From contig CAJXZI010000001.1 of the NCBI GenBank assembly GCA_913063005.1, forward strand, positions 1-39,778: a stretch of DNA of 39,778 bases, written 5' to 3'. Within the stretch, counting starts at the first letter, position 1. Each line of letters opens with the position of its first letter. This DNA comes from an uncultured Halieaceae bacterium (GTDB lineage: Bacteria; Pseudomonadota; Gammaproteobacteria; Pseudomonadales; Halieaceae). Under the pieces are notes generated by a model, which made no database searches, was not told the origin of the DNA, and saw nothing but the letters and a program-made list of their open reading frames with translations. Shown here one piece after another: positions 1 through 10,550 of the stretch. The translations under genes and the position numbers were made by a program.

Positions 1-1015
1 CGTCGCAAGTAAGGAAGATGACGCATTTCGGTTCACCACCCATATTGGTCGCAGAGCGCTTTTCAACGTGGTAGAGCGGGTAACAACAGCGACCGTTTTC
101 GGTCAGGGACGTATCGCAGTAATCCGCGTGTCGAGCTTCGTTTAAAACCACGTTCTCGACAATCGCGCCGAAGCGAATGGCGTCCCAGATAATCGGTTCG
201 TTCTTTTGACTGAGATCGATGGTTTTTGCATAGCATCCGCCCTCGATATTGAAAACGGAGCCCGACGCCCAGCCGTGCTCGTCATCACCAATAAGATAGC
301 GCGCGGGATCTGCAGAAAGGGTTGTCTTACCTGTGCCCGATAGTCCAAAGAAAAGCGTGGTATCACCGTCATCACCAATATTGGCTGAGCAGTGCATGGG
401 TAGTACGTCTTTCTCAGGCAAGAGGAAGTTCTGTACTGAGAACATGGCCTTCTTCATCTCCCCCGCGTAACGCATACCTGCAATCAACACTTTTCGTTGG
501 CCAAAATTGATAATCACAACGCCGTCTGAATTGGTGCCGTCGCGTTCGGGGTCGCAAACGAAGTCCGCTACGTTCAAAATCTTCCACTCGGCTTTATCCG
601 ACGGATTATAGTTTTCAGGGCGGATAAACATGTTGCGGCCAAACAGGCCCTGCCACGCTGTGCCGGTAATGACCTTTACCGGTAAATAGTGATCTGAGTG
701 CTCACCCACATGTAGGTGTTGGACCCATTGCTCGTTCTTAGCAACGTGGGCCTTAACCCGGTCCCATAGCGCATCGAATTTATCGGCGGGAAATTCGCGG
801 TTAACGCTTCCCCACTCTACCGCATCCTCGCTCGAGGGCTCCCGGACGATAAAACGATCAGCAGGAGATCGGCCGGTTCTGTGGCCTGTTTCAACGCGAA
901 GCGCGCCGGTGTCAGTCAAGCAGCCTTCCTTGCGATCCAGAGCCATCTCGATAAGTTGCGCTGCTGTGCTGTCTATGTGTTTGATCGGTGCTTGTGCACT
1001 CTGTTCAACGGTCAT
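1..1015 (-). CDS. pckA: Phosphoenolpyruvate carboxykinase (ATP), N-terminal part; C-terminus beyond the window
   Basis: ATP-dependent PEP carboxykinase converts oxaloacetate and ATP to PEP, CO2 and ADP, the first committed step of gluconeogenesis, in the cytoplasm. The frame is open from an ATG at 1013-1015 to the window edge, giving about 338 codons; the family is usually 510-540 residues, so roughly the last third is missing. Visible hallmarks are TGRSPADRF near the N-terminus, the kinase-1a P-loop GLSGTGKTTLS (encoded around 320-355), the following DPARYLIGDDEHGW segment with the metal-binding Asp pair, and NIEGGCYAKTIDLS. hslO lies 44 nt upstream on the same strand, a neighbourhood also seen in enterobacteria. 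Identity is very secure; only the missing end limits it. Confidence 0.97.
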   Translation of the reverse strand, partial: MTVEQSAQAPIKHIDSTAAQLIEMALDRKEGCLTDTGALRVETGHRTGRSPADRFIVREPSSEDAVEWGSVNREFPADKFDALWDRVKAHVAKNEQWVQHLHVGEHSDHYLPVKVITGTAWQGLFGRNMFIRPENYNPSDKAEWKILNVADFVCDPERDGTNSDGVVIINFGQRKVLIAGMRYAGEMKKAMFSVQNFLLPEKDVLPMHCSANIGDDGDTTLFFGLSGTGKTTLSADPARYLIGDDEHGWASGSVFNIEGGCYAKTIDLSQKNEPIIWDAIRFGAIVENVVLNEARHADYCDTSLTENGRCCYPLYHVEKRSATNMGGEPKCVIFLTCD

Positions 1016-1059
1016 GTGTGTCTACTTCCAGTGTGAGTGTGAAGGAAACGTGTGCCAGA

Positions 1060-1929
1060 TTAGTGGAGAGTATGCTCCTCTTCTGGTCTAACGTCGGTTA
1101 GCGAATAAGAGTAGTGTTTACTACACATTTCGCAGTTCATCGTCACTGTTTCTTGCTCTTCAAAAAGCTCAGTGATCTCGTGTTCGGGTAATAAACGGAT
1201 GGCATTAAGGCTTCGTTCGCTCGAGCAGTTGCACTCGAAGCGAATGCCTTTGGGGTCGAAACGCTTAACCGTCCATTCGTTAAAGAGTCGGTAGAGTAGG
1301 TTATCGGTGTCGATCGCTAGTAACTCGTCGTCGGTAACGGTTTCTGCAAGCGCGCACAACGTCTGCCACTGATCGAATCTCACGGTCTCGTCGGGCACCA
1401 ACTGCTTGGGAAGCTGCTGCAACATCAAAGCCGCGGCGGCACCCTCATCGGCGGATAACCAAAATTTCGTTGCTAATTGTTCGCTTTGTTCAAAATAGTC
1501 ACTGAGCACGTCGCACAGCTCATCGCGCTGAACCGCAATAATGCCTTGGTAGCGCTGACCTACATCGGGCTCAATCGTCAGCGTCAAAACGCCATTGGGC
1601 AGAAGGGAGCTGAGCGGACCTTTTGCTGCATCGAGATCGCCCCGAGCCAAGCCCCTGACCTGTCCTTCTGAAGAGCACTCGAGCATGACCAACGATAACG
1701 GGCCATCGCTGCGTCCCTGAAGCACAACGCGCCCTTGGAATTTCAAGTTGTTGCTGATGACAACGGTAGCTGCAGCAAATTCACCGAGAAGGCGCTTCAC
1801 ACCCTCACCGTAAGGGTGTGCAGCGTAAAGATCGTTCAGGACATGTTGAAGCGCTACCGTCTCGCCACGCACGTCCGCATCCTCGAACAAGAAACGAAAA
1901 CTGTTGTCGGTGGAGGTTATGGTAGACAT
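1060..1929 (-). CDS. hslO: Redox-regulated chaperonin Hsp33
   Basis: Hsp33 is a cytoplasmic holdase chaperone activated by oxidative stress combined with heat. The protein is 289 residues, the normal family length. Its C-terminal zinc switch is intact: CNC at residues 233-235 and CEMC at 266-269, 30 residues between the two pairs. These four Cys bind zinc when reduced and form disulfides on activation. The N-terminal holdase domain (about 1-180) precedes the linker. The start is the ATG at 1927-1929. No clear Shine-Dalgarno precedes it; instead one arm of a perfect 10-bp inverted repeat begins one base upstream of the codon. It lies between rpsT and pckA on the same strand. Confidence 0.97.
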   Translation of the reverse strand: MSTITSTDNSFRFLFEDADVRGETVALQHVLNDLYAAHPYGEGVKRLLGEFAAATVVISNNLKFQGRVVLQGRSDGPLSLVMLECSSEGQVRGLARGDLDAAKGPLSSLLPNGVLTLTIEPDVGQRYQGIIAVQRDELCDVLSDYFEQSEQLATKFWLSADEGAAAALMLQQLPKQLVPDETVRFDQWQTLCALAETVTDDELLAIDTDNLLYRLFNEWTVKRFDPKGIRFECNCSSERSLNAIRLLPEHEITELFEEQETVTMNCEMCSKHYSYSLTDVRPEEEHTLH

Positions 1930-1930
1930 G

Positions 1931-1977
1931 ACGCTAGTTTAACAAGCTCGCTCGAATGGGAGCGTGGAAACTAGCGT
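1931..1977. repeat. Perfect 10-bp inverted repeat abutting the hslO start codon
   Basis: ACGCTAGTTT at 1931-1940 is the exact reverse complement of AAACTAGCGT at 1968-1977. A second, inner inverted pair lies between them (CGCTC 1949-1953 and GAGCG 1960-1964). In hslO mRNA the outer 3' arm ends one base before the ATG, so folding would bury the ribosome landing site. It could be a translational switch, a cruciform or protein-binding site, or a terminator relic. The symmetry is seen directly; function is inferred. Confidence 0.7.
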
Positions 1978-1991
1978 AGAATATTCACAAT

Positions 1992-2013
1992 CGAGCTGCT
2001 GGATAGCAGCTCG
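1992..2013 (-). terminator. Probable rpsT terminator hairpin
   Basis: CGAGCTGCT (1992-2000) pairs perfectly with AGCAGCTCG (2005-2013) around a GGAT loop, a 9-bp GC-rich stem. It begins 11 nt beyond the rpsT stop on the minus strand. The bases after it on that strand (ATTGTGAATATTCT) are AT-rich but not a clean T-run, so termination may be partial, allowing some read-through to hslO. Confidence 0.6.
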
Positions 2014-2024
2014 GAGCCGTCACG

Positions 2025-2288
2025 TTAAGCCAGTGCCTTAACTTTTGCATTCAAACGGCTCTTATGGCGTGCCGCTTTGTTCTTTTTGATGATGCCTTTA
2101 TTGGCCATACGATCAATGACAGGTACTGCCGCGTTGTAGGCTTCCTGCGCGGGACCGTGTTCGCCAGCGTTAACTGCTGCAATAACCTGCTTCATCTTTG
2201 TACGAACCAAAGAACGCAGACTTGCGTTGTGCGCGCGTTGCTTATCGTTTTGTTTTGCTCTTTTACGAGCCTGTGGTGAGTTCGCCAC
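2025..2288 (-). CDS. rpsT: 30S ribosomal protein S20
   Basis: S20 is a primary 16S rRNA-binding protein of the small subunit and assembles early. The 87-residue product has the family length and starts MANSPQARKRAKQND, with the usual Lys/Arg/Ala-rich three-helix composition through the body (KKNKAARHKSRLNAKVKAL at the end). The start codon is GTG (2286-2288), preceded by GGAGAG five nt upstream. A strong hairpin follows the stop and a consensus-like promoter precedes the gene, so it is probably transcribed on its own. The weak initiation codon matches the known use of non-ATG starts in S20 genes for autoregulation. Confidence 0.98.
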   Translation of the reverse strand: MANSPQARKRAKQNDKQRAHNASLRSLVRTKMKQVIAAVNAGEHGPAQEAYNAAVPVIDRMANKGIIKKNKAARHKSRLNAKVKALA

Positions 2289-2317
2289 GAAATCTCTCCG
2301 GAATTCAAAGGGCGCAA

Positions 2318-2346
2318 ATAGTGGGTGAGGTCGATGCCTATGTCAA
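2318..2346 (-). promoter_or_regulatory. Candidate sigma-70 promoter of rpsT
   Basis: On the minus strand a perfect TTGACA (-35, 2341-2346) is separated by exactly 17 nt from CACTAT (-10, 2318-2323), about 30 nt upstream of the rpsT GTG. The -35 is ideal; the -10 matches only three of six positions. Inferred from pattern alone. Confidence 0.5.
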
Positions 2347-2379
2347 CCGCTCAGCGCCCATACGGTAATAATGTCTAAC

Positions 2380-2604
2380 TTAGAGCCCTAGAATGACCAA
2401 TAACCAGCCGAGGCCCGCAAGTAGCAGGGTTTCTTTTGCTTCCGCAAAGCGGAACAGTGCGTAGCCGTAGCCAACAGGTGGCAGTAGCACGGAGAACATG
2501 CCCCATGCGTAGTCTTCCTTCCATGCCGTTATGAGCAATAACCCCCAGCTCACTAACAGGCAAGACACTCCCAAAAACATCAAATATGCGCTAGACGCTT
2601 CCAT
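2380..2604 (-). CDS. Small integral membrane protein of unknown function
   Basis: I do not recognise this family. The likely product is 74 residues starting MEASSAYLMF at the ATG 2602-2604, preceded by GGAGAAGAAGAG. A longer in-frame reading from 2673 exists, but its extra 23 residues are polar and lack a ribosome site. The protein is strongly hydrophobic, with about three membrane segments (near residues 6-24, 31-50 and 57-74), short polar turns (WKEDY, FRFAEAKE) and almost no C-terminal tail. It lies upstream of rpsT on the same strand and diverges from the acyltransferase gene. A real gene is likely because of the ribosome site and membrane-protein composition. Function is unknown. Confidence 0.65.
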   Translation of the reverse strand: MEASSAYLMFLGVSCLLVSWGLLLITAWKEDYAWGMFSVLLPPVGYGYALFRFAEAKETLLLAGLGWLLVILGL

Positions 2605-2753
2605 CTCTTCTTCTCCGCAGGTAGGGTTCACGACGGGGCGCGATGCTACCAGATTACGCTCGCCAGAACACATTCAAAAAGGCGTAATGCGGTAAATAGT
2701 GGGATTCAAAGCGATCAATCCGCTTGGTTTGATTTGATATCGGCAACAGTAAA

Positions 2754-3887
2754 ATGACAGACCCTTATAGCGAGATCAGACCTTACCGGGATCACGAGGT
2801 TAGCTCCGTGATCGACGATCTTTTGGCAGATAATGAATTTATCGACACGCTGATGGCGCTGCGTGGCAATAAAGTTGCTAAATGGCTACCCGTGGTATCG
2901 AGGCTTTTCGCACGCCGATTTTTGAAAAAACAGATTGCGGGTGTCGATACTGTCGAGGGATTCCAAGCCCTAGTAAAGCCACGGCTCGATCGAGTGGTTG
3001 AATCTACCTCGCAGTTTTCCAGTGACGGCATCGACGCGTTATCGACTTCGAGCTCTTATCTGTTTATCAGCAACCATAGAGACATTGTTATGGACTCTGC
3101 TTATGCCAACATCGTGCTGGTCGAGCAGGGGCATAGAACAGCACAAATCGCGATTGGCGATAACCTTCTGCAGAAGCCTTGGGTGTCTCACTTAATGCGC
3201 ATCAACAAAAGCTTCATTGTGAAGCGTGACCTGAGTGGCCCCAAGCAGCAATTAGCTGCCTCGAAACAGCTCGCTAATTTTATGCGCAGCGCCATTACTG
3301 AGAATCAGGGCTCACTCTGGATAGCGCAGCGCGAGGGGCGCGCGAAAGATGGCAATGACCGAACCGAAGCTGCGGTCTTGAAAATGCTGACGCTGTCGCG
3401 CGATAAACAGTCGGAGTCGGCAGATGATGTGCTTGGTCAGCTGAATATTGTTCCTCTCACAGTCTCCTATGAGTTGGACCCCTGCGATTGTCGCAAGGCG
3501 CGCGAGCTGGCGGTGGGAGACGATTACCAAAAGCGTCAGTTTGAAGATCTCGACAGTATTGCCGCGGGAATAACGGGCGAAAAAGGTCGTGTGCACCTAC
3601 ATTTTGGGCGGCCGCTTAGGTCTGATTCTTTGTCCGTCGCTGACGCGGTTCGACTTATCGATGCGCAAATGGTGGAAAACTATCGGCTGTTCCAGACAAA
3701 TATTTGGGCTTATGAGGCGCTGGGCGGTGGTGAAACCAATGCACTTCCCGAAATCGAAGGCGCCAGCTTGTCGCATTCAGAGTTTATGGCGCGGTTTGAT
3801 GATTTGACGCCGCTTGAGCGAAACTTGGCACTCTCTGCCTACGCTAAACCCGTATTCAATTGGCTGCACCACCTGGCAAAGAGTTGA
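2754..3887 (+). CDS. Glycerol-phosphate-type acyltransferase (PlsC/PlsB-like domain)
   Basis: This 377-residue protein carries an acyltransferase domain of the lysophosphatidate/glycerol-phosphate family, which would transfer fatty acyl groups to a phospholipid precursor at the inner membrane. The catalytic motif region reads ISNHRDIVMDSA (residues 105-116): His108 and Asp110 are present, but the spacing to the next Asp is HX5D rather than the usual HX4D. NKSFIVKRD (151-159) and AQREGRAKDGNDRTE (191-205) correspond to the substrate-binding motifs II and III. I see no transmembrane helix. The exact acceptor cannot be read from sequence. It starts at ATG 2754 with a poor ribosome site, and dinG follows after 6 nt, so the two are likely cotranscribed. 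Confidence 0.85.
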   Translation: MTDPYSEIRPYRDHEVSSVIDDLLADNEFIDTLMALRGNKVAKWLPVVSRLFARRFLKKQIAGVDTVEGFQALVKPRLDRVVESTSQFSSDGIDALSTSSSYLFISNHRDIVMDSAYANIVLVEQGHRTAQIAIGDNLLQKPWVSHLMRINKSFIVKRDLSGPKQQLAASKQLANFMRSAITENQGSLWIAQREGRAKDGNDRTEAAVLKMLTLSRDKQSESADDVLGQLNIVPLTVSYELDPCDCRKARELAVGDDYQKRQFEDLDSIAAGITGEKGRVHLHFGRPLRSDSLSVADAVRLIDAQMVENYRLFQTNIWAYEALGGGETNALPEIEGASLSHSEFMARFDDLTPLERNLALSAYAKPVFNWLHHLAKS

Positions 3888-3893
3888 TGCGCT

Positions 3894-5975
3894 TTGCTGA
3901 GTGAAGATCTGCGACAATCGGTTCGCGATGCCTTTTCCAACCTAACTCAAGCCAAGGGCCTGAAGCCGCGGTGGGGCCAGCGACAAATGATCGCTGAAGT
4001 CGCAAATACCTTGGGTGATACGGAGCGATCGCCGTTTCTGGCGATCGAAGCGGGTACGGGCACCGGTAAGACCATCGCTTACACAATTGCCGCCCTACCG
4101 GTGGCGAAAGCGCAATCCAAGACACTGGTGATTGCTACGGCGACCGTTGCGCTGCAGGAGCAGTTGATCCTAAAGGATCTCCCTGAGATAAAGCGGCACA
4201 GTGGTATCAGCTTTAGTTACCAGTTGGCGAAGGGTAGGAGTCGTTACCTCTGCTTATATAAGTTAGATCAGCTAATCCAGGGTTCGCCCGACACCCCGAT
4301 GTTGTCGATGTATCCCGATGAGGCCGAGTTGCCTGAGGGCGAGGAGGCTCAGAGGACTTATGACGCCATGTTAATGGCGGTAAGTGACGATAGTTGGGAT
4401 GGCGATCTTGATAGCTGGCCTGATGCGCTTGAGCCTAGTGTTATTCGATCAGTGACGACGGATCATTCGCAATGTTTGGGCCGCCGCTGCCCACATATTA
4501 CGGGCTGTAGTTTCTTTCGTGCCAGAGAGGGGTTGGAAGAGGCAGATGTCATCGTGACCAATCATGACCTTGTGCTTTCAGACTTCCGCCTCGGTGGTGG
4601 ACTCATCCTGTCAGCTCCGGAAGAAAGCTTTTATATTTTTGATGAAGGCCATCAGCTTGCCGAGAAGTGCTTGCAGCATTTCGCCTGCTTCGCTCGCAGT
4701 GGAAGGACATTGAATAATCTGGCGGAAAGCCAACAGTGGTTCGAGAGCAAGCAGACATTTTTCTTGGAGAATGATGTGCGAGCTGAGTCGCTCGCGGCCA
4801 TTACGGCGAATCAGAGTGATCTACTGCAGATGACTCGGGACATCTTTGGTTTGTGCTGGTCGCTTTTGAATGACCGGACTGATACCCGCTCAGATTTGCG
4901 GTTCGAGTTTGGCGTTGTTCATAGCGAGCTTAGAGAGGGGGCAGCAGCGCTCCGCGATCTCTGGCGAATCAATCGCCAGCGATTAAATCCGCTCGCGGGG
5001 CTGGTTGAAGCACTGCTCGAGGAAGCCGACGCTGACAATAGAGAGACCTGGGAAGCCAGCCTTAACGATTTGCAGGTCATGGTTGCTCGCGCAGAAGGTC
5101 AAATTGCTCTCTGGGATAGTTATGCAGAATCTGCCGAGCCGACGGGAACACCGTGGGCACGCTGGATGCGTCACTACGGTGACGAGAGCGCTATAGAGTG
5201 CTTTGCGAGTCCTATTTACGCGAGAGATATTTTGTCGGAACACGTGTGGGATCGCGTAGCTGGTGTGGTTATGACATCAGCAACCCTGACAGCTCTGGGC
5301 TCTTTTGAGCACTTAATGCAGCAAACGGGACTACCGGAAGACACCACACTCGCACGCGTCGAGAGTCCGTTTGACGCGTCACGTGGAAGGTTTGTTGTGC
5401 CTGACATGCGGAGCAATCCAAGCAGCCCAAGCGAACATACTGATGAGTTGATTGAGCGCCTACCTTCGCTGCTTGAAGAGCGGCTAGGAACCCTCGTCCT
5501 GTTTAGCTCAAGGCGCCAGTTGCAAGAGGTTCAGGAAGCACTCGAATCCAGTTTTAGCGACGCACTGTTGATTCAAGGGGTTATGAGTAAAGCGGAGATT
5601 ATCGCCGAACATCGGCGGCGCATCGACGCGGGATTGTCTTCGATCATTTTTGGTCTGGCGAGTTTCGCAGAAGGCGTCGACTTACCCGGTCGTTACTGCG
5701 AGCACGTCATTATCGCGAAATTACCGTTTGCGGCGCCGGATAATCCGATTGATGCAGCTCATGCTGAGCTACTCGAGGCGGAGGGACGTAATCCGTTTAT
5801 GGAGCTGACGGTCCCTTCGGCGTCGCTCCGATTGCTTCAGGCCTGTGGCCGACTTCTTCGCACGGAGACAGATGAAGGGGTCATCACATTGCTGGACACG
5901 CGGATTGCCAGCAAGCGATACGGTCGCGCGATTTTAGAGACACTTCCTCGGTTTACTTTCGATATTCAGGGTTGA
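3894..5975 (+). CDS. dinG: ATP-dependent DNA helicase DinG (iron-sulfur, XPD-like)
   Basis: DinG is a 5'-3' superfamily 2 helicase that unwinds R-loops, D-loops and other structured DNA in repair and replication-transcription conflicts. The 693-residue protein has Walker A AGTGTGKT (53-60), a DEGH Walker B (250-253), and QACGRLLRTETDEG near the C-terminus as motif VI. Four cysteines at 120, 194, 199 and 205 form the 4Fe-4S site, at the same residue numbers I recall for E. coli DinG. This favours dinG over its paralogue yoaA. The start is TTG at 3894: an in-frame stop at 3885-3887 (also the stop of the upstream gene) excludes anything earlier. The 6-nt spacing suggests translational coupling to the acyltransferase gene. 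Confidence 0.92.
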   Translation: MLSEDLRQSVRDAFSNLTQAKGLKPRWGQRQMIAEVANTLGDTERSPFLAIEAGTGTGKTIAYTIAALPVAKAQSKTLVIATATVALQEQLILKDLPEIKRHSGISFSYQLAKGRSRYLCLYKLDQLIQGSPDTPMLSMYPDEAELPEGEEAQRTYDAMLMAVSDDSWDGDLDSWPDALEPSVIRSVTTDHSQCLGRRCPHITGCSFFRAREGLEEADVIVTNHDLVLSDFRLGGGLILSAPEESFYIFDEGHQLAEKCLQHFACFARSGRTLNNLAESQQWFESKQTFFLENDVRAESLAAITANQSDLLQMTRDIFGLCWSLLNDRTDTRSDLRFEFGVVHSELREGAAALRDLWRINRQRLNPLAGLVEALLEEADADNRETWEASLNDLQVMVARAEGQIALWDSYAESAEPTGTPWARWMRHYGDESAIECFASPIYARDILSEHVWDRVAGVVMTSATLTALGSFEHLMQQTGLPEDTTLARVESPFDASRGRFVVPDMRSNPSSPSEHTDELIERLPSLLEERLGTLVLFSSRRQLQEVQEALESSFSDALLIQGVMSKAEIIAEHRRRIDAGLSSIIFGLASFAEGVDLPGRYCEHVIIAKLPFAAPDNPIDAAHAELLEAEGRNPFMELTVPSASLRLLQACGRLLRTETDEGVITLLDTRIASKRYGRAILETLPRFTFDIQG

Positions 5976-6015
5976 TACACACCTTGAAGAGGTGCCACTG
6001 CGAGTTTGACTAGCC

Positions 6016-6034
6016 CAACTCAAGAGTTGAGTTG
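6016..6034. repeat. Short inverted repeat downstream of dinG
   Basis: CAACTC (6016-6021) is followed by AAGAGTT and GAGTTG (6029-6034). An overlapping alternative pairing uses GAGTTG at 6024-6029, so two mutually exclusive small hairpins are possible. It lies in the 256-nt gap between convergent dinG and nrdB. I see no convincing gene in that gap. Confidence 0.4.
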
Positions 6035-6190
6035 CATGCAGCGTTTCAGAAGGTTGCCGGGTGTGCAACTTACGAGGGCGCATCGAGTATCGTAGAGGGT
6101 GATCCTGATTTAATCTTTCGAGAATAAGCCCTCTGGGGCTAGAGCACAGTGACGAGTTGCTGGTGAAAGTTAGAAGCAAAAATTACAGGC

Positions 6191-6220
6191 AAAAAAAAGC
6201 CCCGCTTTACGGGGCTTTTT
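6191..6220. terminator. Bidirectional rho-independent terminator between dinG and nrdB
   Basis: GCCCCG (6199-6204), loop CTTTA and CGGGGC (6210-6215) form a GC stem. It is flanked by an A-run (6191-6198) and a T-run (6216-6220), so it works as an A-stem-U terminator in both directions. It sits 12 nt past the nrdB stop and serves the convergent dinG transcript as well. Confidence 0.93.
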
Positions 6221-6231
6221 AACTCAGGCCA

Positions 6232-7470
6232 TCAGTCCCAGCTCAGTGCACCACCGGTCTGATACTCAATCACACGTGTCTCAAAGAAGTTCTTCTCTTT
6301 GCGTAGATCCATGATCTCAGACATCCATGGGAATGGGTTCTGTGCACCCGGGAATTGCTCTGGAAGACCCAGCTGTGTCAGGCGTCGGTTTGCAATGAAC
6401 TGAAGATATTCCTCCATCATGCTCGCGTTCATTCCTAGAACACCTCGGGGCATTGTGTCTCTAGCGTATTCAATCTCAAGCGCTGTGCCTTCGAGAATCA
6501 TTTGAATCGCTTCCTGCTGGAACTCTTCTGTCCACAGATGTGGATTTTCCAGCTTGATTTGGTTGATGACATCAATGCCGAAGTTCAGGTGCATAGACTC
6601 ATCACGCAGAATGTACTGGAACTGTTCCGCAACGCCCGTCATCTTGTTGCGACGACCCATCGAGAGGATTTGCGTAAAGCCACAGTAGAAGAAGATGCCT
6701 TCAGTCACGCCATAGAAACCAATCAGGTTTCGTAGCACCTGCTGATCGTCTTCTACCGTGCCTGTTGTGAAGTTGGGGTCTGATAGCGCTTGCGTCTTGT
6801 TGAGTGACCAAGATGCTTTCTTAGCGACAGACGGAACCTCACGATACATGTTAAAGACTTCACCTTCGTCCATACCGAGTGACTCAATGCAGTACTGGTA
6901 CGCATGCGTATGAATCGCCTCTTCAAACGCCTGACGGAGGAGATACTGGCGGCATTCTGGGTTGGTAATGAGTCGGTAAATACCCAATACCAAGTTGTTG
7001 GCTACCAGCGAATCCGCTGTTGAGAAGTAGCCCAGCGAACGCATAACGATGCGACGCTCATCGTCAGTCAGGCCGTCTTCACTTTTCCAGGTGGCGACGT
7101 CAGCCGTCATGTTGATTTCTTGCGGCATCCAATGGTTTGCACAACCGTCGAGGTACTTCTGCCAGGCCCAGTCGTACTTAAAGGGTACAAGCTGGTTGAG
7201 GTCGGCGCGGCAGTTAATCATTGCCTTCTCGTCAACAGAGATACGTGACGCGCCCATCTCAAGCTCTTCCAGACCGGGTGCTGTATCGATATTTGCGACA
7301 GCCTCTGCAGCAGCTTTTACTGAATCAGTTGCTGGTGCCGCTACTGCTGGTTGCTCGTTGAGCGTTTCGAGCGCCTTGTTAACCACTTCGGGCTGAACAG
7401 GTGCTTGTTGCTGTGATGCAGCAGTAGGCGCTTCGCCCTCTGCTACGTTGTAATCATCCCAATTAAGCAT
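6232..7470 (-). CDS. nrdB: Class Ia ribonucleoside-diphosphate reductase, beta subunit (radical-generating)
   Basis: NrdB houses the diiron-tyrosyl radical cofactor that NrdA uses to reduce ribonucleoside diphosphates to deoxy forms. The 412-residue protein is longer than the 376 residues of E. coli NrdB because of an Ala/Gln/Pro/Glu-rich N-terminal extension of about 70 residues. Conserved ligands are visible: Asp153, then EEAIHTHAY (183-191) providing Glu184, His187 and the radical Tyr191, spaced as in E. coli Asp84/Glu115/His118/Tyr122. Its ATG (7468-7470) is preceded by AAAGGAG. nrdA ends 24 nt upstream, so the genes form an nrdAB operon under the nrdA promoter. A strong terminator follows. 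Confidence 0.97.
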   Translation of the reverse strand: MLNWDDYNVAEGEAPTAASQQQAPVQPEVVNKALETLNEQPAVAAPATDSVKAAAEAVANIDTAPGLEELEMGASRISVDEKAMINCRADLNQLVPFKYDWAWQKYLDGCANHWMPQEINMTADVATWKSEDGLTDDERRIVMRSLGYFSTADSLVANNLVLGIYRLITNPECRQYLLRQAFEEAIHTHAYQYCIESLGMDEGEVFNMYREVPSVAKKASWSLNKTQALSDPNFTTGTVEDDQQVLRNLIGFYGVTEGIFFYCGFTQILSMGRRNKMTGVAEQFQYILRDESMHLNFGIDVINQIKLENPHLWTEEFQQEAIQMILEGTALEIEYARDTMPRGVLGMNASMMEEYLQFIANRRLTQLGLPEQFPGAQNPFPWMSEIMDLRKEKNFFETRVIEYQTGGALSWD

Positions 7471-7494
7471 CGTTAACTCCTTTAACTTATTTGG

Positions 7495-10383
<2,889 letters not shown>

Positions 10384-10454
10384 GCTGTTGTCACCTCACG
10401 TGTGTTTCTGTGGTTAAACAACCGCTCAATGCGTGGTGTCTGTTTTACTAATTT

Positions 10455-10470
10455 TCACCACATCTTGGGG
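10455..10470 (-). promoter_or_regulatory. NrdR-like box 1 upstream of nrdA
   Basis: Read on the minus strand, CCCCAAGATGTGGTGA matches the NrdR consensus aCaCwAtATaTwGtgt at most of the conserved positions. Its centre is 32 nt from that of box 2, three helical turns, as expected for tandem NrdR sites. NrdR is the dATP/ATP-responsive repressor of reductase genes. Confidence 0.65.
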
Positions 10471-10486
10471 TCGTTACTGATTGCAC

Positions 10487-10502
10487 CCCCAAGATAGGGC
10501 GG
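10487..10502 (+). promoter_or_regulatory. NrdR-like box 2 overlapping the nrdA -10 element
   Basis: CCCCAAGATAGGGCGG shares its CCCCAAGAT core with box 1 in the opposite orientation and matches the NrdR consensus less well. It overlaps the proposed -10 hexamer, so bound NrdR would block RNA polymerase. Confidence 0.55.
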
Positions 10503-10519
10503 AGAGGGGTGGATTGCAA
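10491..10519 (-). promoter_or_regulatory. Candidate nrdA promoter
   Basis: On the minus strand TTGCAA (-35, 10514-10519) and TATCTT (-10, 10491-10496) are separated by 17 nt. Transcription would start near 10484, giving a leader of about 100 nt. The -10 lies inside NrdR-like box 2. Confidence 0.55.
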
Positions 10520-10541
10520 GCCCCAAAAGCTGCGAATTTCC

Positions 10542-10550
10542 TGTGGATAA
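10542..10550 (-). promoter_or_regulatory. Consensus DnaA box upstream of the nrdA promoter
   Basis: The minus strand reads TTATCCACA, a perfect match to the high-affinity E. coli DnaA box TTATNCACA. It lies about 60 nt upstream of the predicted nrdA start of transcription. In E. coli, DnaA boxes upstream of nrdAB couple reductase expression to initiation of replication. The rest of the 352-nt gap (10384-10735) shows no gene. Confidence 0.7.

Noticed and set aside
909..1091. 60-codon plus-strand frame over the pckA start and hslO end
   Set aside because: Antisense to two secure genes, with no support from composition or a ribosome site.
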